A DNA stretch of 6,460 bases from an uncultured Ancrocorticia sp. (GCA_905373325.1 CAJPTB010000118.1:1-6460); one strand, 5' to 3'. Shown: positions 1-5,210, counted from the first letter of the stretch. Numbers and translations: made by a program. Notes: generated by a model from the sequence alone, not told the origin.

Positions 1-741
1 GCACCCTGGCCATCGCTTCGAGGAAGTCCACCGACAGCGCCTCGCCTGGAAGGCGTGAGGGCGGACATTCGCCAAATAGTCTCTCGGATCCCGAACGCCA
101 GGTACTCGATCGTCTCGTTCAATTCCGGGGCCACCAGAGAGCTTCCGATCACCACCGACGCCGCCGCCGTCGAATCCTGGGTCCAAACGGTCAAACCCGA
201 GCAGTCGAGCTATTCGAACGGGTCCTCGGTGTATCGCCCGGTCGAGGTTCTCAAGCGCGAGCTCAAGCGCTCCCGCAGCAGCCACCCCCGGTCCGTGCAG
301 CTCGTCTATGTATTCAGCGACGGCGAGCCGCGCGGCGCCAAAGGACAGGAGAAAACCTATGACCAGGTTCGCGACCTCATCGACGGCGGAGGCGTTCTCG
401 GATACGGAACGGCGGCCGGCGGCCCGATGAAAGAGACCGGCTTCTCCGGGCCGGGCAAGTATATTCAGGACCCGCAAACCCAGCAAACGGCCATTTCGAA
501 GATTGACGAGAAGGCCCTCAAAACGGCGGCGGGCCAGCTGAAGGTCAATTACATGCATCGCACGGCGCCGGGCCAGACGATCGACGTGCCCAATGTGTCC
601 AAAATGGAGCAGCGCACCAGCGACGGCCGCGAGGAGCGCAGCCCGGTGTTGTGGCCCGCCGGCATCGCGCTTGCGACGCTTGTGGCTTGGGAGATCGCTG
701 CCACGATGCCGCGCATCCGATTGAGAGTGGGGCGAAAGTGA
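1..741 (+). CDS. VWA domain membrane protein, 3' part (gene begins upstream of window)
   Basis: This is the C-terminal part of a von Willebrand factor A protein of the BatA/BatB-like membrane type. Residue numbers here count from the GTG codon at 55, which is internal to the domain and not a true start: the preceding RLEG and the following VRADI form the first VWA helix. A core strand (RYSIVSF, about 17-22) and the late MIDAS-type motif VFSDGE (86-91, Asp89) are visible. IDEKALKTAAGQL (150-162) is the usual helix before the VWA end. One membrane helix spans about 197-217, followed by a short basic tail. The stop overlaps the next start (GTGA, 738-741), so the two genes are probably translationally coupled. 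From base 3 to about 44 the third-codon-position signal favours frame 3 (T-L-A-I-A-S...), whereas from 43 on it is clearly frame 1. A frameshift, real or from sequencing, is therefore likely. The family usually acts on the outer face of the membrane, often beside MoxR ATPases. The exact role is unknown. Confidence 0.82.
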   Translation, partial: APWPSLRGSPPTAPRLEGVRADIRQIVSRIPNARYSIVSFNSGATRELPITTDAAAVESWVQTVKPEQSSYSNGSSVYRPVEVLKRELKRSRSSHPRSVQLVYVFSDGEPRGAKGQEKTYDQVRDLIDGGGVLGYGTAAGGPMKETGFSGPGKYIQDPQTQQTAISKIDEKALKTAAGQLKVNYMHRTAPGQTIDVPNVSKMEQRTSDGREERSPVLWPAGIALATLVAWEIAATMPRIRLRVGRK

Positions 742-1772
742 GCGAGAACGGGACGGCTGTGTACGGCGGCGGGCCCGGCCGGGGCCAAGCGGGGCCGAGC
801 GTGGGCGAGAGCCAGCCGATTGCGGGCGGCGACGGGCTGGCGACGGACGACGTCGGCCTGATGCTGGGCGGCGGCGTCAACCTGACGGAAGGCGAGATCG
901 CGCCCACAACCCTGCGCAGGATGAGAGCGTGGAAATGGGGCGGCGGCGCGGTCGTCATTCTGCTGACGCTGTGGTGCGCGGCGATGTTCCTGCTTCCGCG
1001 CTGGGCCCGCATGGCCTATGACTCCGACCCCGAGGCGTCCGCGGGACGCTACCGTTTGGCGATGAACATCACGCCGAGCTTTCTGCAGGGCTGGGAGGCG
1101 CGTTTCAATCTCGGCACCGCCTTGGCCAAGGGCAAAAGGCACTCGGAAGCCATCGGCAGCCTCTCGATCGCTTTGGACAGGGTTCCGAAGTCCAAGAGGA
1201 GCGGCAACCAAATCGCCGAGGCGGACGGGCCCGAATGCAAAGTCAGGCGAAACCTCTCTCTCGCCTACGAAAAACGCGGAGATCAGTCCAAGGGCGCCGG
1301 CCGCAAGAACGCCGCCAAAAAGGACTACGCGAAAGCCTCCTCGACGATGGCCCCTTGCTCGAAAAACAACGACAAGAACAAGCAGTCCAAGGACCGCCAG
1401 GACAAGAAGGCGAATCCTCCCTCGCCGAGCCCCACTCAGAATCCGAGTCAGAACCCGGGCCAGAATCCCACTCAGAATCCGAGTCAGAGCCCCGGCCAGA
1501 ATCCGAGTCAGAATCCAAGCCAGGATCCGGGCCAAAGCCCGAGTCAGAGCCCGGGCCAGAATCCGAGTCAGAGCCCGTCGCAGTCGCAGAGTCCGAACAG
1601 CCCGGGCCAGGATCCCAACCAGAACCCCGGGGGCGCTTCCCCGACGCCCGCGCCGCCGTCGAACGATCCGAAGACGGACGAAAAGGAGAAGAAACTCAAA
1701 GAGAGAAACCGCGAAGGCGACGAGGATGCCCGCAAAAAAAGGAACGGCGGAGGCTACAAAGTCGATTGGTGA
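738..1772 (+). CDS. TPR-like membrane protein with tandem NPSQ-type repeats (BatB/BatC-like partner)
   Basis: The GTG at 738 is chosen because it overlaps the stop of the VWA gene (GTGA) and is preceded by a purine-rich AGAGTGGGGCGAAA stretch. The product is 344 aa. Residues 1-60 are Gly-rich and probably cytoplasmic. RRMRAWKW (60-67) gives the positive-inside signal, and a single membrane helix spans about 69-87. Outside it, residues 119-150 (WEARFNLGTALAKG and following) and 169-183 (RRNLSLAYEKRGDQ) look like one TPR and a partial second. Residues 185-225 are Lys-rich. Residues 231-282 are 13 consecutive (N/S/D)P(S/T/G)Q tetrapeptides, followed by looser Pro/Gln/Ser sequence to about 310. 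The C-terminus is highly charged and ends GGGYKVDW, which resembles the Trp-terminated tails of actinobacterial VWA-linked TPR proteins as I recall them. The likely role is as a partner of the VWA protein in an envelope complex, with the Pro-rich part as a spacer through the wall. That role is inference from family and context. Confidence 0.85.
   Translation: MSENGTAVYGGGPGRGQAGPSVGESQPIAGGDGLATDDVGLMLGGGVNLTEGEIAPTTLRRMRAWKWGGGAVVILLTLWCAAMFLLPRWARMAYDSDPEASAGRYRLAMNITPSFLQGWEARFNLGTALAKGKRHSEAIGSLSIALDRVPKSKRSGNQIAEADGPECKVRRNLSLAYEKRGDQSKGAGRKNAAKKDYAKASSTMAPCSKNNDKNKQSKDRQDKKANPPSPSPTQNPSQNPGQNPTQNPSQSPGQNPSQNPSQDPGQSPSQSPGQNPSQSPSQSQSPNSPGQDPNQNPGGASPTPAPPSNDPKTDEKEKKLKERNREGDEDARKKRNGGGYKVDW
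1428..1583 (+). repeat. In-frame 12-bp tandem repeat encoding (N/S/D)P(S/T/G)Q x13
   Basis: Thirteen consecutive 12-base units inside the TPR-like gene, with a core close to CAGAATCCGAGT. They encode SPTQ, NPSQ, NPGQ, NPTQ, NPSQ, SPGQ, NPSQ, NPSQ, DPGQ, SPSQ, SPGQ, NPSQ and SPSQ. Further degenerate units run to about 1632. Period and frame are maintained, and many changes alter only the first or third residue of a unit. The array can vary in length by slippage without breaking the frame. It is the reason other frames here appear to encode Ser/Glu or Asp/Ser-rich proteins. Confidence 0.93.
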
Positions 1773-1795
1773 AAGGCTGCAGAGGCCGCCGCGCG

Positions 1796-2224
1796 TCACG
1801 GCCGCCCGAGTGAGCGCATGAGCCGGGCAAGCGGCGAAAGAATCTGCAGATCGCCCTCGAGCCAGGGGACCGATTTCAGGTCGCTTTCCCCGAGCCACCG
1901 GAGCGCCGTGTGGCTCGGGCCGAGGCGCGGCTCGCCCTTCGCATACGCCGCCCACAGCCGCATTCGGCGTTCGCCGGGCAGGGGCCAGTCGCCGTCGGGC
2001 CCCGCGACGACGCCGACGTCGTCCGCGACAGACACCTCGATCCCGAGCTCCTCGCGCAATTCACGGTGCAGGGCGCTTTCGGGGTCCTCTCCGGGTTCGA
2101 CTTTGCCGCCGGGAAACTCCCACAGACCGGCGAGCTCTTGCGGATACGAGCGTTGGGCGGCCAAAACGCGGAGCCCCTGAGGAGAGCGCGCGAAGATCGC
2201 CGCGGCGACGATGAGTGCTGACAT
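1796..2224 (-). CDS. MutT-like Nudix hydrolase
   Basis: A 142-aa single-domain Nudix protein. The Nudix box is complete: G40-x5-E46-x7-R54-E55-L56-x-E58-E59-L60-G61-I62, preceded by GLWEFPGGK (33-41), the form typical of MutT-type (d)NTP pyrophosphatases that hydrolyse 8-oxo-dGTP or other damaged or non-canonical nucleotides to the monophosphate. The metal-binding glutamates are all present. The ATG at 2224 is chosen because it gives the canonical short N-terminus (MSALIVAAAIF, first strand). No strong Shine-Dalgarno sequence is visible; GTG at 2233 would add three residues. Extending upstream adds Pro/Arg-rich sequence that does not look like protein. The gene is convergent with the TPR gene (23-bp gap) and divergent from the DUF6882 gene. 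The family is secure, but the substrate cannot be read from the sequence. A role in nucleotide-pool cleaning is the default inference. Confidence 0.9.
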   Translation of the reverse strand: MSALIVAAAIFARSPQGLRVLAAQRSYPQELAGLWEFPGGKVEPGEDPESALHRELREELGIEVSVADDVGVVAGPDGDWPLPGERRMRLWAAYAKGEPRLGPSHTALRWLGESDLKSVPWLEGDLQILSPLARLMRSLGRP

Positions 2225-2254
2225 CCCGTTCACGATGTCAGAGGAGAGGGCGCC

Positions 2255-3175
2255 GTGCACGACGCCGCGCCGCCGAGCCTTGGCGGGAAGCCCGATGCCG
2301 GGGACCGGCGGGGGCGCATGCGGTCGAGGACCGGCGGAAGCCTCCCCGCGGAACAACTGCGGCTGTCTTGTGAAACACTGGAGTGCATGTTGTACGAGCA
2401 CGGACTTCGCCAGATCGACTGGGTGGCACAGCACGCGTGCCTGTGGACGTGGACGGTGCAGGAGCGGTTCTTCCGGTGGTTGAAGGAAAATTACGGGGAA
2501 AATTACAGGATGGGACTCGACCGGAAAACGAACCGGGTGACCGTTGAGTCTTCCCGCGGGCTCCTCGTGATGCGCGGGGCCATAGTCGCGTCGGTCGCGT
2601 CGCTGCCGACCACGCTGATGTGGGGCTGGTGCCCCCGGTTCAACGAGGAGACGGCCGCCCATCCGATCGCCCTCGCCATGAAGGAATACGGGGAGAAACA
2701 GGGGTTTGACGAATTCGCGGCGGAAGAGGTCGAGTACCGGTCCGAGGCCGGCCCGTTCGGCGTCGTCTCAAAGCTGGCGGAAGACGTGGCCTGCTGCGTG
2801 AGCGACCTCTTCGGGCCTGACTACCGGTTTTACATGCCCTCGATGAATGTGTTCGGAAATCGGGTGACGATCGCGATATGGGGCATTCCACGCGAGGCGC
2901 TGTCGGTGGACTTCCTCGAAGCGATGGCCAGGGTGCGTCAGATGCTGCGGAACGTCGCAGACCCGGCCTGGTCTCTTGACGGTTTCGCGCGCCTCATGGG
3001 CGCTCAGCTCGTGGAGGTGGGCCTCGACTGGTGGCGTTTGACCAAGGACGACGAAGCGGTGGAGCTCGCAGTCAAGCGCAATCGCTCCGGCTCCATTTGC
3101 GACGTCGCGATGCGCAGGCTCTCCGCCGGCGTCGCCAAGAACCCGGAGATCGACCCCGGCGGTTTTCCCTGGTGA
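2255..3175 (+). CDS. DUF6882 domain-containing protein, function unknown
   Basis: The 306-aa reading from GTG 2255 belongs, as far as I recognise it, to the DUF6882 family. Signatures are the strand followed by SLPTTLMWGW (116-125), then FNEETA and the helix AMKEYGEKQGFDEF (141-154), matching the family pattern of an aromatic G-W pair before an 'alkeyGe..g' helix. A later segment, DLFGPDYRFYMPSMNVFGN, is consistent with the domain's C-terminal part. About 110 residues follow the core. No signal peptide or membrane helix is visible, so it is probably cytoplasmic. The start is uncertain. GTG 2255 has a good GAGGAG Shine-Dalgarno 8 nt upstream; ATG 2318 and ATG 2387 are alternatives, and the first ~30 residues are low-complexity. 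It starts 30 bp from the divergent Nudix gene and converges on the ClbS-like gene 21 bp away, so it is probably monocistronic. No function is established that I can name. Confidence 0.78.
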   Translation: MHDAAPPSLGGKPDAGDRRGRMRSRTGGSLPAEQLRLSCETLECMLYEHGLRQIDWVAQHACLWTWTVQERFFRWLKENYGENYRMGLDRKTNRVTVESSRGLLVMRGAIVASVASLPTTLMWGWCPRFNEETAAHPIALAMKEYGEKQGFDEFAAEEVEYRSEAGPFGVVSKLAEDVACCVSDLFGPDYRFYMPSMNVFGNRVTIAIWGIPREALSVDFLEAMARVRQMLRNVADPAWSLDGFARLMGAQLVEVGLDWWRLTKDDEAVELAVKRNRSGSICDVAMRRLSAGVAKNPEIDPGGFPW

Positions 3176-3196
3176 GGGCGCGCGCCGTCTGTCCCG

Positions 3197-3715
3197 TCAG
3201 CCGACGCCGGCGGCCCTTTTCCATTTTCTGACCTTGGCGCGAAACGTTGTAAAGGGGGCGACGGTGTTGATGTGAATCCACTTCCACACCGGCCACGCGG
3301 ACGGCGTGGAGGACGCCCACGCCCGCCGCTGCTCGCCGAACAGGTCACTTTCGGAAAGCGAGCCCGCCCAGTCGCATACGGCCTCGACTCGCTCGCCGAA
3401 TGCGGCGGCCAGCTCTTTCGGCGAAGCTTCGGCCCAAGCGGCGTAAAAACCCTCGCAGAGGCCTCCGAGCCGATTCCACTTGAATCCCGGCGCGGGGGTG
3501 ACGACGTCGAGGCCCGCCTGCTCGTCGCGTTCCCATCCCAACAGCAGATCCATCCACCCGAGCTGATAGGCGATCATCTGGCGGGGCGATCGATCCGCGC
3601 CTTCCGGGACATCGTCCCAAGAGCCTTCGGGAATGCCTTCGAACTCCGCGGCGAACAGTTTGGCTCGCCTGCGAATCTCGGCTGTGAGTTCGGCGGAAGA
3701 CGCGTACGAAGGCAT
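3197..3715 (-). CDS. ClbS/DfsB family (DUF1706) four-helix-bundle protein
   Basis: A 172-aa protein, the full usual length of the family. The diagnostic segments are in order: an N-terminal helix after MPSYASSAEL, YQLGWMDLLLGWERDE (50-65), GFKWNRLGGL (77-86), a Glu/Ala-rich helix with SESDLF (121-126), and the C-terminal WKWIHINTVAPFTTFR followed by AKVRKWKR (144-167), matching the family's HxNTxAPF...KxRKWK ending. Known members include ClbS, the colibactin-resistance cyclopropane hydrolase, and DfsB. Most chromosomal members are uncharacterised. The ATG at 3715 is chosen because it begins the conserved MPSY start; upstream in-frame sequence is low-complexity, and the Shine-Dalgarno sequence is weak. 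It lies downstream of the tRNA-Gly on the same strand with no clear promoter between, and converges on the DUF6882 gene. Family assignment is firm. A detoxification or DNA-protection role here is inference only. Confidence 0.9.
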   Translation of the reverse strand: MPSYASSAELTAEIRRRAKLFAAEFEGIPEGSWDDVPEGADRSPRQMIAYQLGWMDLLLGWERDEQAGLDVVTPAPGFKWNRLGGLCEGFYAAWAEASPKELAAAFGERVEAVCDWAGSLSESDLFGEQRRAWASSTPSAWPVWKWIHINTVAPFTTFRAKVRKWKRAAGVG

Positions 3716-3840
3716 GAACGCTCGCTCTCGTTGGCGGATGGAACCGGCAGACGCCGTGCAGCGGATGGAGCCGGGCGTGTCAGCCTCGCACGGCGCCGGC
3801 CGCAACCCGGCTCGAATCCGAGGCGGTCAAATGCAGGAAA
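3716..3840. other. Leader between tRNA-Gly and the ClbS-like gene, with an imperfect direct repeat
   Basis: On the - strand this is the 125 bases between the tRNA 3' end and the ClbS-like start. It contains two near-identical 14-mers, GCGGATGGAACCGG at 3734-3747 and GCGGATGGAGCCGG at 3761-3774 (13 of 14 match, offset 27). A TTGACC -35-like hexamer (- strand, 3827-3832) has no matching -10 at the right distance. I see no terminator with a U-tract after the tRNA, so read-through from the tRNA promoter into the ClbS-like gene is possible. Confidence 0.45.
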
Positions 3841-3914
3841 TGGAGCGGGCGACGGGAGTCGAACCCGCCTCTGAAGCTTGGGAAGCTTCCATTCTACCGA
3901 TGAACTACGCCCGC
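3841..3914 (-). tRNA. tRNA-Gly (anticodon CCC), CCA encoded
   Basis: Read on the - strand, the acceptor stem GCGGGCG pairs with CGCCCGC (3908-3914 with 3845-3851). The anticodon stem GAAGC/GCTTC encloses the loop TTCCCAA, giving anticodon CCC, which reads GGG glycine codons. The T stem GCGGG/CCCGT encloses the loop TTCGACT. The discriminator is U (3844), followed by an encoded CCA (3843-3841). The body is 71 nt before CCA, normal for tRNA-Gly with a short D loop. It is divergent from dcd, a neighbour arrangement I recall from other actinobacteria. The acceptor identity is consistent with Gly. Confidence 0.96.
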
Positions 3915-3928
3915 ATGACGCGAATGAG

Positions 3929-3937
3929 ATTGTATCA
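3929..3937 (-). promoter_or_regulatory. Extended -10 promoter of tRNA-Gly
   Basis: The - strand reads TGATACAAT: a TG-n extension directly before TACAAT, five of six matches to TATAAT. The predicted transcription start falls near 3921-3922, about 7 nt before the mature tRNA 5' end. No good -35 is visible at the usual distance, which fits an extended -10 promoter. It stands out as AT-rich in GC-rich surroundings. Confidence 0.6.
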
Positions 3938-4014
3938 GATGGAGCGGGAGGCCGCGCCACCCGAGGCTCGCTTTCCGCGGCGGCGCCCGTACCGAACCGA
4001 AACCCGCGGAGCGG

Positions 4015-4032
4015 CGAAGCTTCGGCGCGCCG
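4015..4032. repeat. Two overlapping 10-bp palindromes upstream of dcd
   Basis: CGAAGCTTCG (4015-4024) and CGGCGCGCCG (4023-4032) are both perfect 10-bp palindromes sharing two bases. They lie just upstream of the dcd -10 element, over the position a -35 would occupy. They could be an operator or merely GC-rich coincidence. No protein-binding consensus is recognised. Confidence 0.4.
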
Positions 4033-4037
4033 GCTCT

Positions 4038-4044
4038 TTAGATA
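4038..4044 (+). promoter_or_regulatory. Probable -10 element of dcd
   Basis: TTAGATA lies 11-17 nt before the GTG start of dcd. It reads as TTAGAT or TAGATA, both weak matches to the actinobacterial TAnnnT -10. Transcription would begin only a few bases before, or at, the start codon. No Shine-Dalgarno sequence is present in ACCCTTGAACC just before GTG, which supports leaderless or near-leaderless translation. Confidence 0.42.
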
Positions 4045-4054
4045 CCCTTGAACC

Positions 4055-4648
4055 GTGCTTCTCTCCGACCGCGACATTCGCTCCTGCGTCGATTCCGGCC
4101 GGGTCCGCCTGGAACCGTGGGACCCGCAGATGATCCAGCCGTCGAGCGTCGACGTCCACCTCGACCGTTTCTTCAGGCTCTTCAACAACCATAAGTATCC
4201 GGTCATCGATCCGGCGGCCGACCAGCCGGAGCTCACACGCCTCGTCGACGTCTCCGCCGAGGGGTCCCTCATTCTGCACCCGGGCGAATTCGTCCTCGGT
4301 TCGACTTACGAGAAGGTGACGCTTGCCGACGACGTCGCCGCCCGCCTCGAAGGCAAGTCGAGCCTGGGGCGGCTGGGGCTGCTCACGCACTCGACCGCCG
4401 GATTCATCGATCCGGGGTTTTCGGGCCACGTGACCCTCGAGCTGTCGAACACGGCGACGCTGCCGATCGTCCTCTACCCGGGCATGAAAGTGGGGCAGCT
4501 GTGCTTCTTCCAGCTGTCCTCGGCGGCCGAGAAGCCCTACGGCTCGGGTGCCAGCGGGTCGAGGTACCAGGGTCAGCGCGGGCCCACGGCTTCGCGCTCC
4601 CATCTCAACTTCCACAGGATCGACGTCGGCGAGGCGCCCGTCGAATGA
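4055..4648 (+). CDS. dcd: dCTP deaminase, dUMP-forming
   Basis: A 197-aa trimeric-dUTPase-fold enzyme. The N-terminus MLLSDRDI is canonical, so GTG 4055 is the start. The nucleotide-binding motif KSSLGR is at 101-106. STAGFID (113-119), with Ala115 and Asp119, and HVTLEL (125-130), with the catalytic Glu129, follow. Gln148, Tyr162 and YQGQRG (171-176) complete the site. Length, numbering and the [11 protein letters not shown] segment match the Mycobacterium tuberculosis-type bifunctional enzyme rather than the E. coli monofunctional type. It therefore probably converts dCTP directly to dUMP and diphosphate, feeding thymidylate synthesis without releasing dUTP. Arg170 stands where I recall Lys in the mycobacterial enzyme, a conservative change. 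The gene is divergent from tRNA-Gly. It is expressed from its own promoter and followed 63 bp later by the DUF4235 gene. All recognised active-site residues are intact. Confidence 0.96.
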   Translation: MLLSDRDIRSCVDSGRVRLEPWDPQMIQPSSVDVHLDRFFRLFNNHKYPVIDPAADQPELTRLVDVSAEGSLILHPGEFVLGSTYEKVTLADDVAARLEGKSSLGRLGLLTHSTAGFIDPGFSGHVTLELSNTATLPIVLYPGMKVGQLCFFQLSSAAEKPYGSGASGSRYQGQRGPTASRSHLNFHRIDVGEAPVE

Positions 4649-4711
4649 TCGGCGTCGCGCGGCGTTCCCATTCACGCGATAATATGACCAGCGACAAGAA
4701 GGGAGTCCCCT

Positions 4712-5005
4712 ATGGACATCGGTTGGAAGCTCGTTAGCGCGGGCGCGGGCATCGTTTCCGGAATCATTGCGAACAAGGCCGTCGACGTCGTGTGGAAGTC
4801 GGTCTCCGGGCGTGCGCGCCCGGAAGAGGACGACTTCTCCGAGCCCTTGCGCACGGCCCTGGTCTTTTCGGTGGTCTCGGCCGCCGTGGGCGCGGTCGTC
4901 AACGAGCTCGTCATGCGCCGGGCTGCGCGCTGGTACGGGCTGGGCGACGCGGTCGACAAGGGCGTTGCGGAAGGTTTGAAGAAAGGCTCTTCGACCTCGA
5001 AGTGA
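4712..5005 (+). CDS. DUF4235 domain small membrane protein
   Basis: A 97-aa protein with the DUF4235 layout. A first hydrophobic segment (about 5-23, KLVSAGAGIVSGIIANKAVD) leads into VDVVWKSVSGRARPEE, which corresponds to the family's 'vdkvWkkvtGk.pPe' signature. A second hydrophobic helix spans about 46-68 (LRTALVFSVVSAAVGAVVNE), followed by a basic MRRAARWYGLG. A strong GAAGGGAG Shine-Dalgarno lies 6 nt before ATG 4712. An AT-rich GATAATAT at 4678-4685 could be a -10, but I see no matching -35. The function of the family is unknown to me; two membrane-associated helices suggest an inner-membrane protein. It lies downstream of dcd on the same strand, possibly co-transcribed. A 5-bp hairpin (CTTCG/CGAAG, 4989-5002) covers the 3' end, with no U-tract after it. 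Confidence 0.88.
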   Translation: MDIGWKLVSAGAGIVSGIIANKAVDVVWKSVSGRARPEEDDFSEPLRTALVFSVVSAAVGAVVNELVMRRAARWYGLGDAVDKGVAEGLKKGSSTSK

Positions 5006-5024
5006 CCTCGCTTCGGAGTGCCTC

Positions 5025-5056
5025 GGCTTTGAAGCGGCTTGGCTTTGAGGCGGCTT
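5025..5056 (+). repeat. 16-bp tandem repeat, two copies
   Basis: GGCTTTGAAGCGGCTT (5025-5040) is followed directly by GGCTTTGAGGCGGCTT (5041-5056), 15 of 16 identical. A further GGC begins a third unit that then diverges. It lies 20 bp after the DUF4235 stop and is non-coding. Confidence 0.8.
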
Positions 5057-5121
5057 GGCCCGTAGGCGCCGCGACGTCGTTCTTCGCCGGTTGCAAGCGC
5101 GGCGCTGCTTGGAAGCTGCCC

Positions 5122-5143
5122 GGCTTCGAGGCGCCTCGAAGCC
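5122..5143. repeat. Perfect 22-bp palindrome
   Basis: GGCTTCGAGGC (5122-5132) is followed without spacer by its exact reverse complement GCCTCGAAGCC (5133-5143). It consists of two head-to-head copies of the 10-mer repeated elsewhere in the spacer. It could be a dimeric-protein site, or a bidirectional hairpin between the DUF4235 and thiB transcripts. There is no U-tract on either side, so it is not a classical terminator. Confidence 0.8.
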
Positions 5144-5210
5144 CGAGCCGTGCCCCTGAGGTCGAAGCAAGTCCATGTGATCAAGCTCGGGCTGTGCATT
5201 CGGATGGCTT

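Larger units (their letters stand above)
5006..5210. other. Non-coding spacer with GCTTYGARGC repeat cluster
   Basis: No plausible gene lies here. Translations in all frames are low-complexity and lack start signals. The spacer instead holds repeated GCTTYGARGC-like 10-mers: 5026-5035, 5042-5051, 5107-5116 (one mismatch), 5123-5132, and an inverted copy at 5133-5142. It also holds a 9-bp inverted repeat, AGCCCGAGC (5140-5148) with GCTCGGGCT (5185-5193). A 10-bp inverted repeat joins CTTCGACCTC (4989-4998, end of the DUF4235 gene) with GAGGTCGAAG (5158-5167). Confidence 0.6.

Noticed and set aside
651..737. Upstream GTG (651) as start of the TPR-like protein
   Set aside because: It would overlap 90 bases of the VWA membrane helix and tail. 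GTG 738 gives the normal GTGA coupling.
1428..1632. Regular repeats considered as a CRISPR array
   Set aside because: The units are 12 bp with no unique spacers, and they keep the reading frame of a gene, so they are protein-coding repeats.
1235..1813. + strand open frame with Ser-Glu repeats
   Set aside because: It is the shifted-frame reading of the 12-bp repeat inside the TPR-like gene. It has no start signal and overlaps a well-supported gene.
549..1955. Long - strand open frame, 468 codons, opposite the VWA and TPR genes
   Set aside because: It is the antisense shadow of GC-rich genes. Its product is Arg/Ala low-complexity with a repeated LTRILA pattern that mirrors the NPSQ repeat, and it matches no family.
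1818..2221. + strand open frames opposite the Nudix gene
   Set aside because: The - strand carries a perfect Nudix box over the same bases; the + translations are Arg/Pro-rich and match nothing.
3176..3228. Possible terminator after the DUF6882 gene (GC-rich stretch followed by CCCTTTTCCATTTT)
   Set aside because: The stem pairs only with several mismatches or bulges, and the T-rich part encodes the Lys/Trp-rich end of the ClbS-like protein on the other strand.
3806..3830. T-arm-like sequence (CTCGAATCCGAG) suggesting a second, broken tRNA
   Set aside because: It is only a 4-bp hairpin with a 4-base loop; no acceptor or anticodon arm lies at the right distance.
4655..4685. Separate promoter for the DUF4235 gene
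   Set aside because: GATAATAT is a fair -10, but no -35 or extended TG lies at the right distance, so I do not list it as a feature.
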